DNA of 64,000 nt. Origin: Plasmodium brasilianum. Its lineage: Eukaryota; Apicomplexa; Aconoidasida; Haemosporida; Plasmodiidae. The stretch covers positions 1,721,001-1,785,000 of the forward strand of contig NC_090126.1 in NCBI RefSeq assembly GCF_023973825.1, given 5' to 3'. The position numbers and the translations under genes were made by a program. The first letter of the stretch is position 1; every line of letters begins with the position of its first letter. The notes beneath the pieces are model-generated. The model did not search any database, had not been told where the DNA came from, and was given only the letters and a program-made list of their open reading frames with translations. Shown here one piece after another: positions 23,313-35,495 of this stretch.

Positions 23313-24344
23313 ATGAATGAAAAATGTGAAGAAGTAAAACTAAAATATTACACTTGTTTAAATAATAGCAAAAGAAACCCAAGCAAGTGCAAGTATATTG
23401 AAACTGAATTAAGGGAATGTTCAAAAACGTAATATAAAAATAATGTTCATTATTATTTATGTAGAAAAGGAAAATTTTAAATGTTTAAATATTTATATAA
23501 ACTTGTTGTATATAATAAAGAAAAAAAAATAGGAAAAATATTCCCTGCATACACGAATGATAAAACTGCCTATATATATGATAAATACACATAATTATCT
23601 ATACATATTATAACATAAACAAATATGTCGGAGTTCTTACAAATAACTGAATATAAAATGTTTATTGAATTTATTTATTTTTTTTTTTGTTTTTTTATAA
23701 TCACAGGACAGGGGAATCCTACTGCATAGATGAAATTAATAATCTAATGGAGTGCTCAAGGTACCTTTGCATCTTAAAGTGTGTGAATTGTCAAGAGTAA
23801 AATATCATATGCGCTTCAACTAAGATAGTAATGCATAGACTGTGTGTGCTCCTGCTTTAATGATTCTTATATATAAAAGAAATATAACAAAATTATGTTA
23901 TGCATGTATACTAATTCTTTTTATTTTCAAAAATTGAATAGATCACCTGATTCTTCAGTTTGTGCTAAAGATTTTTTTCTTTTCCGAGAATGTAACAGAC
24001 CCGATGGACCACACATGCTCATGGAAGTTATATCCAGAAAAAGAAAAAAAAACAAATAAATAAGCAAAGATGCAAATAAATAAACAAATAAATAACAAGC
24101 ACATTGTTGCATATATATATAAATGAGCAAACATGTACATGTTAGCTCTTCTTTTAATTTACAGGACAACAAATATGTAATTGCAACAAAGCATCTGGAT
24201 AAATATAACGTCAATAATGCGATAATAGGATTAGCCGATGCACCTGAACGAAACAACACAAACACAGCATCCTTCTTACAAAAAATGAAGGAAACATTAC
24301 ACCTAAAAAATTTTAAGGAAAAATTTGTTGCATATAAATGGTGA
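23313..24344 (+). CDS. Double twin-CX9C (CHCH) protein
   Basis: Exons: 23313-23428, 23707-23760, 23942-24026 and 24165-24344, giving 144 residues. Four perfect CX9C motifs are visible (C5/C15, C26/C36, C45/C55, C64/C74), that is two tandem CHCH helical hairpins. Twin-CX9C proteins are oxidised by Mia40/Erv1-type import and reside in the mitochondrial intermembrane space, often as respiratory-complex subunits or assembly factors (family knowledge). Two CHCH units in one chain recall complex I subunit NDUFA8, but Plasmodium lacks complex I, so the role must differ. The last junction uses a weak donor (GAA|gttata). If it is not spliced, the frame stops at 24057-24059 after a Lys-rich tail. The fourth exon (DNKYVIATKHLDKYN onward) looks coding and is preceded by a good acceptor. 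Confidence 0.85.
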
Positions 24345-24693
24345 ACCAGAAGTTGTGTGTTTTGTGAATAATTTTTTTTCTTTTTTTGAAAATTTGCTTT
24401 GTTTTATATATTTTTTTCTTTATTTTTCTTCGTTTTTCTCTTTTTTTTCTTCATTTTTTAATATTTTTCTTTATATTTCTTCGTTTTTCTCTTTTTTTTC
24501 TATATTTTTTTAATATTTTTCTTTATTTGTCTTCGTATTTCTATTCTTTCATTCATTTTTCTATATTTTTCTTTATTTTTTTTCATTTTTCTATTTTTTT
24601 CTAATGAATATTTTTTTTTTAAATGTTTTTGTAAGAAATAGTCCCATTTTTTGAAAAATGTAAGGAAAAACCCGAAACTTCTTTATGCATACA
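24345..24693. other. T-rich 3' flank of the CHCH gene
   Basis: Irregular repeats of TTTTTCTTCGTTTTTCTC and relatives run from 24365 to 24605. They give spurious Phe/Ser/Leu open frames on the plus strand. No gene. Confidence 0.7.
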
Positions 24694-25064
24694 ATGCTGA
24701 ATAACACAGCACCATTTGAAGCAATCAGAATGAGAATGGAAATATTAGCAGCGCAGGTACGTATATTGGAATTTTAAAATATAATGGTATACGGTATTAA
24801 TAGTCAGAAGCCGCTGAATGGTTTAGAAAACTTTTTATCTTGTTACGAACATAAATGCTTCAAGAATATAAATAAAAAAGGGAAAGAAGTAAAAGAAAAA
24901 AAAAAGAAAAAGAATCCCATTTTAATAATATATCTATGTAAAACGAGAAAAAAATTAATAAGTGTATAAGGCACATGCTGCTAAATAAAAATGTACAGCT
25001 ATCACTAGCATTTTCTGCCAACGTGATGTTAATAGTGGGTAATCGTATATATACATATATATAA

Positions 25065-25136
<72 letters not shown>

Positions 25137-25206
25137 GCATATACAGGGGATGTATTTTCGTTTGTCCTTCTTTGCTCGCCATTTCGGGAACAGGTGCACA
25201 TACTAA
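24694..25206 (+). CDS. Candidate small spliced membrane protein, 3 exons
   Basis: Exon 1 is 24694-24756 (21 codons, MLNNTAPFEAIRMRM and on), ending in a strong donor CAG|gtacgt. Exon 2 begins at 24999 after tgtacag and encodes LSLAFSANVMLI, a membrane-like stretch. It can end at 25034 (donor gtgggt, phase 0) or 25038 (gtaatc, phase 1). Exon 3 begins at 25147 after catatacag. With the phase-0 donor the product is 52 residues ending RHFGNRCTY, with stop TAA at 25204-25206, tail-to-tail with the MCM2 stop. With the phase-1 donor the frame instead runs on to 25352, antisense to MCM2, which I consider less likely. One transmembrane helix is predicted. I know no homologue and no annotated gene here. 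Confidence 0.4.
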
Positions 25207-28200
25207 ATTTTAAATTTTTTACTTATTATTCCTTCCACCCCGTCTCTCTTGACAACCGAATAATGTTCATTAAAAACTTTAGACTTCATCCAGTTGACAA
25301 TTTGATATTCAGAAAATTTATTTTGCATAGCTGTTTTCATGAAAATGTGTAGGGGTAAGAAAACATTATTAGGATTTAAAAACTCGGTTTCATTTTCCGT
25401 TCCTGATTCAGCATCATTATGAAAATCTTTTGCAGAAGCATTTTTTAAATTTTCTCTCTGTATTATTTGTTGAATAGTTCTTCTAACTAATTCACATAAA
25501 ACTTCATGACCACCTCTAAATAAAGCTCTGTATCTAGCAAATTCTTTACTTAATTGTTTGGCTACAGCAAATCTTTGACAAGAAACATACGATTCCAATA
25601 AAGTAGCTATAGCATAATCTACATCTTTTGAAACAATTTGTTGAGACAATCGCATTTTTGCATTAGCTTCAGCAATTCTTATAATGCTTTCAATATGTCT
25701 TAAGGTTAATGGATAGCCACCAGATGCACTAGCTTTTTGCCTTACTCTACTATAAAAATTAGAGAGCTTCGCACTAATTTCTGCATATGGGACATCTGAT
25801 AAACTTGGTTTACAGTTCGTCCTGGCATAGATAATATATTTTTGTAATAAGTCTTGTGGTATTGGTTCATATGCTGAAGAAGAAACAATAACATTCTTCA
25901 AATTTTCAATTCTTTTTTGATAATTTTGAGTATTTTCTAATTTAGGGTGACTTAACTGATGATTAGTTACAACATATTCAGCAAGGTAAAAATCTTCATC
26001 TACATTTGGTATATCTCTCAAAACAGTAATTAGATCAAATCTACTTAATATGGGATCCGATAGATCGACATTTTCCTTAAAAGTTAATGTAGGATCATAT
26101 CTACCATAAATAGGATTTGCAGCAGCAATAACTGCACATCTTGCTCTTAAAGTTGTAACAATACCTGCTTTAGATATAGAAATCGATTGTTGTTCCATTG
26201 CTTCATGTATACTAACTCTATCCTTATCTGTCATTTTATCAAATTCATCAATGATGCAAATACCTTCATCTGCTAGTACTAATGCACCACCTTCTAATGT
26301 CCATTCATTTGTAGTATGATCTTTTCTTACACCAGCAGTTAAACCAACAGCTGAAGCACCTTTACCAGTAGTATAAACAGTTCTAAGGTTCGTTTTATGA
26401 ACATACTGTAATACTTGAGATTTACCTAAACCTGGATCCCCTAGCAATAGTACATTGATATCACCTCTAATAGTATGTCCTCCTTTAAAAGTGTTTAAAA
26501 TATCTCTATTTTGCATACCAAAATTATTTGCTTCATTATTTTTTGAACTATTTTTTTCTCCTCCTTTTTGTACTCCACCAAATAATGCATAAGCTATAGA
26601 AGTTTTAATATCTTTATGCCCCCATATGGCAGGTGCAATAGATGTAATAATTCGTTCCCTTATATTCGGATCTTTTGATAATTTTAAAATATCTTTAATA
26701 TCATCTTCTGTTAATTCACTTAATTGAATATCTTCTTTTCTTTCTATATTATTAGCTTCAATTTCGGTTTGTAATATTGGAAAACCATATTTTATATTCA
26801 GTCCTATATCATATTTCGTTTTATATATACCTAAAACTTCGACTTCTTCTCCTGGTTTTACCTTATCAACTAGATCGCCAGTTACTATTACTTCTCTTTG
26901 TCTTGGTGCTCTACCTGCTGGAACAGAACTAGGTGACTCCTGTAATGTAATTTTTTGAAAATCTGTATAGGCAGTTTTTACTCTATCAACAGAGAAGGTT
27001 GCCGATTGGCAATGAGGGCATCTTCTAGGTAATATTGGTTTCTTCCCATCGGAAAAATATATAGGTACTTCTGATAATGTAGTATCACAAGAATTGCATT
27101 TTAAATACATTACTCTCAATTTTGGTAACACATAACCTCTTTTAATACAAACCCCCGTTACTTTAATTAATGTATTCAATTCTGTACATCTTAGATTTCT
27201 CAACTGTGTTGAATATGGCCAATCTTTTAAAACTACTTTACAGATTCTTCCTTTATATAATTTTGGAGATATTCTATATGCCTCTACCATTAAACATTCA
27301 TGCAATACTTCTAATATTTGTTCAGGCTTAAACTCTATCCACTGAACTAAATTTTCACAGTGAAATTGAATTAAATGTTTCGCTGATACTATTAAAGTAT
27401 GTTTATCATTTAATATCATCTTTTCAATTTTATCAATATAATATTGATGAGAACTATTCATATTTTCATCTTCATTATCCCCTAAATGTGGAGAATTGTC
27501 CACATTTAAAACCATCGAATCTTTTAAAGAAAATTTGTGTAAAAAATAACGAAAACAAGTATCTGCTGCTTGTTGATATCTCTCATCAAATATTACATCT
27601 TTAGGATTAACAGATAAACATATTTTTGCACTCTCTAAGTTGGACAAATCAGGAATATCTGTTTCTTCTGCAGATAGGTGAATATTTTCTCTTCTTTTTG
27701 CAACCTTTTCTGCTACCTTATCAAAGATATCTTCCTCATCATCATCTCCTTCTAATTGGTCTTCTAAAATTTTGTAAAATTTATTTTTTTCATATCTTCC
27801 TTCTTGCTTTCTTTGCATTTGTATATGCCTTTCTGCTGCTCTTCTTGCCTTTAAATTGTCTTCATAATCTAACTCGTCATCAATAAAATCGTCATCATAT
27901 TCATCATTATCCAGACCTAAATTTCTAAGCCTTTGCATTTCCTTTTTCTCATCATCAGCGCCAAAAATAAACCCTTCATCCTCTTCAAATAAACTTTCTC
28001 CTTCCAGTTCGGCTTGTCTCTCTTCTTCATTCAGTCTTCCTTCATCATCAAGCAGATCCTCCTCATCAATATCGTACTTGTTCGATTCTAAATCTTCCTC
28101 CACTTTTTTTTTGTCCTAAAAAGGGGAAAGTATGAATGGTAAGATGTCTCTCATTATGTATACACGGGGGTATTCGCATATGTATCACTGTACGTGCTTG

Positions 28201-28332
28201 TTTATGATTGTACATACATTTATGAATGTACACGTATAAAAAAAGCAAAATTCGAATAAACATTCACATATATGTATGTATATATGTGCATTTATTTTTT
28301 GATTTTTTAATTGGCATTTATTTTACCTCCAT
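25203..28332 (-). CDS. MCM2: DNA replication licensing factor MCM2
   Basis: Two exons: 28332-28327 (ATG GAG, donor gtaaaa) and 28115-25203, giving 972 residues, the usual MCM2 length. The acidic N-terminal tail precedes a zinc ribbon (CNSCD and CPHCQ, near residue 345) that helps form the double hexamer. The AAA+ core has Walker A GDPGLGKS (about 560), Walker B IIDEFDKM (about 623) and the arginine-finger SRFDLI (about 694). The C-terminus closes with a winged-helix region. MCM2 is a subunit of the MCM2-7 helicase loaded at origins before S phase, and its tail can chaperone H3-H4. Reading the main exon alone would need a GTG start; the tiny upstream exon supplies ATG and adds EDKKK. Confidence 0.97.
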
Positions 28333-28659
28333 TGTTGAACTTAAAAAGATAAAAAGAATACGTTTATATTAAAAAGAAATGTTTCATATAACGTAAAGAC
28401 GTATATGTATATATTTTTTTTTTTTTCCCAAAACTGTGATACGAACATTCAAAACATTTGTACTTTTAGAAAATTATTAAATTCAGACAAATTTTTTATA
28501 TAGTTTATTTTATCATTAATTGCTTTTGTTTCTTATTTAATATTTTGCATATTTTTGCTCATATTTGCCTATTTTTGCCTTTTTGTTCCTATTTTTACTT
28601 TATATTTTATTTGTTATTATTTTTTTTTTTGTTTTTCAAAATTTTTTTTTGCATTACAG
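28333..28659. other. Divergent upstream region of MCM2
   Basis: About 330 bp from the MCM2 ATG to the first exon of a candidate plus-strand transcript. It is T-rich, with repeated TTTTTGCCTATTTTTGC motifs at 28540-28600. It probably contains the MCM2 promoter. I cannot name a factor site. Confidence 0.5.
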
Positions 28660-29287
28660 CAAAGGGAATTTATCTGTTCAATATTACATTTGAAAAAATG
28701 TTTAAAAAAACGTTCAAAATATATATTGCATATATATATATATAAATTTAAAAACAAATGTGTAGAATACAGAAGGTAAAAAATTACACATTTTCAAATA
28801 AAAAATGGTAATTTATGTTTTAAGTTAATATCCTTTTTTTTCATTTATATTTTGTTATTTTACGTTATTTATATTATTTTGCGTAATTTTATTTATTTTT
28901 TTTTATATATGTTCAAGAAATATTTATGCTAAAATCGATTCTCTCAGTATATACGAGAAAATCATGATATAAAAAAAATACGTCTTAAAAAATTATATCA
29001 TTACTACTGCACGAAATACTATTTCTGCGAACGTGTGATTTTTTAACAAAACATAGTGAATCGTGAACATAATATTTGCACATGCATGTATATATGTACA
29101 ATATATGTAAACATTATATATGCGTAATTAGTATATTATATATATATATATATAATATATATATATATATATTTATATACATTTTTTTTTTTTTTTGATG
29201 TTTCTTCAGCAACTTAAAATTGAATATTCCAATAGATACAAGAAATAATAAAAGTCACCTTCTGAGATCTGAAAAAAATTATTATAG

Positions 29288-29344
<57 letters not shown>

Positions 29345-29462
29345 GTATATAAACTTACATTTTTGAAAAAGTATTAAAATTTAAAAGTTTAATTTTCATA
29401 TATTTTTTAACTACTTACATGAAGACATTGGAACAACTACTAAAAATTTGATAACAATGTAA
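28660..29462 (+). other. Candidate spliced gene divergent from MCM2 (5' exon unresolved)
   Basis: Three exon-like blocks connect in phase: 28660-28775 (acceptor gcattacag, donor AG|gtaaaa, phase 2), 29210-29286 (acceptor tttcttcag, donor A|gtatgt, phase 1) and 29425-29462 (acceptor acatgaag, stop TAA). They would encode a basic peptide of about 75 residues that includes LKLNIPIDTRNNKSHLLRSE and ends TKNLITM. The first block has no ATG in this frame. A possible start exon ATGTTTCATATAAC (28379-28392, donor gtaaag) fits only if the acceptor shifts to 28665. The middle block looks the most coding-like. No family recognised; a spliced non-coding transcript is also possible. Confidence 0.3.
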
Positions 29463-30065
29463 TTTTTTGTATGTGCAAAAAAAATGAAGACGTGAATTAA
29501 ATAAATATCAACGGGATAAAATCCTTTTACGAGCGAAGTAACATAAATTTTTATAAGCTTATTTATTCAATTACAAGAAAAAAAAAATTTAGGAAATATA
29601 CAAATGTACTATTTGACACATAATTCGTTAAGAAGTTATCGAAAAAACGTGATTTTAAAACAAATAATTTTATAAACAGAAAAAAGGAAATAATAATTTT
29701 AAAAAATAAAATATAAAGGAAAATTTAAATTAACAATATCTACACTGGTAATTTAAACAATTAGACGATATTTTCATAAGTTATTTTAGTGTAAAAGAAG
29801 ATATATTTTAACGTTCCCATACATATTTGCTTTGTTTTATACAACTATTAGTCAACAATTCCTTGTTATATACTTTTATTTAATTTGTTAATAATTGTTC
29901 TCTTAGAAATTTTTAATTCCACTGTTTGCTACCAATAACTGGGTAAAAAAAAAAGAAAAAAAAAAAAAAAAGGAATGGAATGGAAAAGAAAAAATTTTAA
30001 TATTTATCAAACTTAATTACATTTTATTACATTATCTTTATAATGCCATCTAAAATGTCAAAAGT
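29463..30065. other. Intergenic region downstream of the DEK_C-like gene
   Basis: Homopolymer-rich AT DNA without a gene, including an A-rich tract at 29945-29995. It carries the 3' end of the minus-strand gene that follows. Confidence 0.6.
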
Positions 30066-31584
30066 TTAATTTTTTCTTATATATTCGCAACCTGAACAGT
30101 TAATGCAAAGCTGACAAAGGACATTATGATCTCCAACTAAAAGATAAACTTTATCCATAATATGCCTACGTAAAAAATTTAACATTTTAAAATATTATTA
30201 TTTAAATAAAAACTACACGGGAAAAAAAAAAATTTATACCATCCGCAACTTCCTGTACTGAATATTCTTGGTTCTAGTTTCAATTTTATGTTTTCCGAGA
30301 TATTGCATAATAATGTTTTTGCGCTGTCTAAAAAATAGTCTTTTGTCATCACATTCGCTAATTATGACAAAGATAAAAATTACGTAAAAAATATATTTAT
30401 GACTTTAATATTTATTATGAATTCATGAAAAATCAAGGACAACACACCATTATATGTATGATTTATATTTTATACCATATATGCTAAAAAAATTGAATAA
30501 AAAACACACATAATATGCAAATTCGAACTACATCTTTTGTTTAACATTTATATGAAATTCTGGTATAAATAATGATATTTTTTTTCCTTTTTGTTGCATA
30601 AATTACGTATATATTGTCGTAAATGAAAAAAATTAAAATTAAATAAAACAAAATAAATAAAATGATATCCATTTTGTACCTTGTTTTTTTCTAGCTGAAA
30701 GAGATTCATTACCACCTTTTTTTCTCTTTTTTGAGGAATTTTTATTATCATTACTATCTGATTGTGCGCACAATGATTTATCATCAATACTGTTTTCATT
30801 TTTAACTTCTTCACTTCTGTTTTTATTCCTCTGCAAAATAACAATTTTTTACATGAATAAATATTTCGTGTTAATTGTAAATAAATAAAAGGGTCGTAAA
30901 CAAAATATAAAAATGAAAATAATAATAATAACAATAACACTGTGGAACACAAATTGTGCAATATTCATATATTTACTAAAGACAAAATAAATATAGTTCC
31001 ATATACATAAATGTATGTTAACAGTTATATGTTTGTGCTTATACCTGGTTACTGTTCATTTTGCTTGAATTCGCTAGTATACTATTTTCATCTCCATCAT
31101 CATTGGTTTCTACACTGTTCATGTCTTCATCTTTTATACGTAAATCATCATTTTTTTTTTTATTTTCTTCTTGAAGTAGATTTATAAGCACTTTTTCAAC
31201 AATATCATTGATTTCTTTTTTCCTTTCATATAAAGCGTTTTCCTCTAAGTTAAAAATTTCTTCTAATTTTTTCCTAACAAATCTTCTACTTATTTGAGTG
31301 GCAGACTCAATTGAAACAAAAGATCTACAAATTTAGTTAAAAATAAAAAAATACGGAAATAAATAAATTATTGGAGAATTACAAATAAAGGTTAAAAATA
31401 TAAACATAACTAGGAATATATAAAATTACAACAGAAACATTAAGTAAAAAATAAATTCATAAAAGTTAAATAAGGCTGTTTAAGTTCTTTTGGCACAAAA
31501 CAAAAAAAAAAAGAATTTTTCTTATTTTATAAATTACTTAGTAGCATCTTCTAACTGTTCCGTAGTTATGTCTTCAACACTCAT
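30066..31584 (-). CDS. DEK_C-like protein with Cys-rich tail, 5 exons
   Basis: Exons: 31584-31538, 31324-31045, 30830-30680, 30357-30240 and 30165-30066. Donor/acceptor pairs and phases all agree, giving 231 residues. Residues 1-70 resemble the DEK C-terminal fold, a three-helix chromatin/DNA-binding module: the run SRRFVRKKLEEIFNLEENAL followed by ERKKEINDIVEKVL has the family spacing. The middle is Asn/Lys/Ser-rich with a basic KKRKKGG stretch, a likely nuclear localisation signal. The last 70 residues form a second folded part (FSTGSCGW, KVYLLVGDHNVLCQ) ending with C-x2-C-x2-C-x2-C. Nuclear chromatin association is inferred. It lies divergently from the EAF1-like gene across 3.9 kb. Confidence 0.8.
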
Positions 31585-34500
31585 TTTAAAAAATTTTTAA
31601 TATAAAATGGATTAAACATAAAATATTAATTTTTTAAAACAGTATATAGCTTTATATGGTACGAAAAGAAGAAAATGTTCAGAAACTATTGGGATTTTGC
31701 ATAATTTAAAATTATGCAAATTAAATGAATATCAGAAATGATATAGCATACGCAAATATGCAAAAATAAAACAGTAGGAAAAATAGTAAAAATAAAATAA
31801 TCGCATATATGACAAACATTTAAAGATGCAAAATTACGAAAAAGTGCTTTTAACACGAGAGGAAAATAAAAATATATCAACATTGAAGAAATATATTTCT
31901 CTTAAAATTTGAGTATTTTTGAGAATATATAAATAATGCTAAATATATTTTGTTAAACATTAACTTAATTCCTTAATTATTTTATTTTATTTTTTTATCT
32001 TTCTCGTTAATTTGTATATGTTTATAAAATTGAAATTTGTAAAACTAAAGAATATTTAGATTAAAATTAAAATTTTTCTTTTTATGAGATATTTACAACT
32101 AAACTTATTAGTAATCCCAATTTTTTTTTTTTTTTCGAAATAATCATTTCACATATTTTGTTTTTAAAAAGGATTAAGCAATTAAGTGGATTTTCTTGCA
32201 AAGATGGGTGCATTGTACAAATAATAAAATAATAAGAATGATTAAAAATTACAATTTTAAAACATTTTTGTTTTGTATTAGTGTAATATATTATGTAATA
32301 TACATGTGTAACACTCTAATTCATTTGAAAAGATTCTTTTTTTGTTTTTTTTCTTATCTTTGTTGAAAGTATTTTAAAAATAACAAATTAAAAAAATGTA
32401 ACACTTCAATAAAGATATTAGTATATAAGCATATAAATTTAAGATTTAAATAAATATCTTTTTTTTAATTTTCTAATGTAATACTCTAAAAGAAAAATTA
32501 TTAATAAAAATTACGCTTCTCGTGAAAACAAAAAATATGCTCTTAATTTTTGTGTAATTTTATGGTATACATTTTCTAGAAATAATATTTGTGGAATAAA
32601 CTAGAAATACATTAAAAAAAAATTAAATCATTTTTAAATTATATAAGAACTATATATATACTGCTATTGAACAGAAAATAACAATAAAAAAAAAAAAATA
32701 AAAAAAGCTAAGAAAATAGACTCGTTCATTATTTTCAATTTTTTTTTTTTTATGTAAATTTATCATTTAGATACGACTACAGTTGAAAAAGAATTATAAT
32801 TTATTGGTTTCATTCTATTTGTTAATTCTTAATACTAAGATGGGCCATATATTTGTAAAAAGATTTATTAAAATATTGCAAATATTGAAATAATTTGAAA
32901 AAATGTAAGATAAAATTAACAGAATATGCAAAGTAAAATGCACATCACTATGATATCACGTGTTGGTACTTGGTGCACTATAATATGTATATAAATTCTC
33001 ATTATAACTCTTTCTAGTGTTTCTTCAAATTTTGCGATATACCTATTTATGTTTATTTCGTATGTAGATGCTGTAATTTGATGAGTGTGTAATTAAAAAA
33101 TTGTTTCTTTTTATTTTATATTAAAAAAAAATATAATAATAATTATAATAATATATAATGATTTAGTAATGTTGGAGATTTCTTCGGTGGGTTTTTTCTT
33201 TTTTTCATTTTTTTTAAATATCGCGGCTAGCTAAAAATATACTGTATTAAATATATTTTTTCAAATTAAAAAAAAGAGAGTTACAATTAATGTACGATAA
33301 ATTATTAATATCATGCAAGAATTAAGACCGATAATACTATAATTTTTTTTTTTTTTTATATTTATTATAATTTATGTGAATATTAACGACAATAAAAATA
33401 AAAAAAAGAAGACCAAAAAAAATTATCATATAAATTTTACTTTAGTTATGAAGAAAAGTGTACAATATTTTTTTTTAATGCATTATAAACTTATATATAA
33501 ATTAAAATGCTCTCACATTATTGTATCATAAAATAACGATAATTTTAGTGAAGAAGAAATAATTTTAATATTCATTATTTTGTTTTTATTTTTATTTCCA
33601 CATAATATTGTTTGTCTACAACTTATATAATTTAAAATATAATTTTACGCTTAATTTATGACTTGTTCAATTATTAATTACAATAAAAGACTTTCAAAAA
33701 GTTTAAAAAAGAGTTTTTGGGATAAATATATAACCCTTGCACATCATGGGAATAGAAGAACAATAACATGCGTACACATGTAAATACCTATATCAATATA
33801 GATATATATATATTTATTTACAGAGTTACATATTTGCATTATTTTATAGAAACAAATGTTATGAATATGCTTGATATTTCACCAAAAACAGCTATATCAC
33901 GATAATTTTTCACAGAATAAGAAACATGTATAATATATTACATAGATAAATATTAAATGCAAACAGTTCAAAAGTAATAAGACAAAAAGTGTTTTTATAT
34001 TGATGTATTTAATTTAAACAATTAGAAGCACTGTCCTTTTTTCAAATTCTAAAAATAAAAAATTGTTTTAAGGTTTAATAAAAAATTTATATCTGTATTT
34101 TACTATCCTGTTTTAACAGTATATGTAAATAATTTACAATAGAGAAACATAACGTACGTTTTATAATGGGACGACTACAAGGAAAATGCAACTTAGAATA
34201 AATTTTTAACAACATGCAATCAAAATAATTCTCATATCAACTCATAATAATATTGAGTTGCGCATTTAAATAAATTTCATTTGACTACTTTTATATATTG
34301 TAAAAATATTAAAAGATTAAAAAATTAAGAAACTTCAAATAGTAAGAAAAAATTATGCTGTGTAATTTATTTATATTTCAATAATATAATAATTTATAAT
34401 TTTTTCCTTTTTTTCCCTTAAATTTTTTTATAGCAATAAATGCGTGCATATTTTTAAAAATATTATTATTAAAAAAACAAAATCTTTTAAAATATATATG

Positions 34501-35495
34501 CTGCAATTAATGAAAAATACTTATTTCGTTAATTGTAAAGCAACATAAATTAAAAGATTAATTAAAAATATATTGGAAATAAAAATAAATATGAAGTTCT
34601 ATTTTCACAAAAATAAAAAAAAAAAACAAAACAAAAATAGGAAAAGGAAAAGGAAAAAAAAGGTGTAGAGTTTAAAACGATTTACTTTACTTTTGTTATA
34701 TATTTTTTTATAGACATTAATATTAATTAAAAGAAAATGTAATTTTATTAATATATATTTTCCTTTATATTTTTTTATATGTTATATTAAATCAATGATA
34801 AAATATAAAATATACAATAATTCATGATACTAAATAATTATCAACACGTAAAAATGTAAACATTAAACATTTAATCTAAATATGTAAATCTGTTTCTGCT
34901 TTAATTATTTTTTTTATAACATTTTTTTTTTTTTTTATATTTTTTTTTTTTTTACTTTTTTTCGTAAATTTTTTTTTTTTTTACATTTTTTAATCAATAT
35001 GTTTTATTATATATAATATTTTGTTGCGTTTGCAGAAGAAGAGGAAAGGTATTCTTTATCTAAATGAAGTGACGATCAAGAATATAAATTTTTTTCTTTA
35101 ATTTTTACTATAATAAAACAATTACAAGATATATACATTCATATATATATATACATGTGATATACATATATACGTATACAATGTACGTTTACATAAACAT
35201 GTACTAATACATATATATATATTTATACATGAAAATAATTCTTTAAAAAATAGAAGCTTCTCCAACTTTAAAAGTATATAAAAATTATGTTCGGAAATAA
35301 AAGAAGTAATTAAAAAACATAACAAGGAATATGCAAAGAAAGGATTATAACATATTTCAAGAAATTAAAAAAAATAAAATGTTTAACCAAATAAATATAA
35401 GAAACACTCGAAGTTAAAAAATTTTTTCGGATGTATTCATTAGAAAAGATAGAACATAAAATTAACCAGGCAAAATTAGTATTTCTCAAGACAAA
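31585..35495. other. 3.9-kb divergent intergenic region
   Basis: The largest non-coding stretch, between the starts of the DEK_C-like and EAF1-like genes. I find no coding exon set. Notables: a mixed-composition patch at 32938-32985 with CACGTG and GTGCAC; a small GC-richer patch near 33175-33230; and an acceptor-like gtttgcag at 35028-35035 followed by a purine exon-like bit and gtattc, which may be 5' UTR splicing of the downstream gene. It probably houses two promoters and long 5' leaders. Confidence 0.55.
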
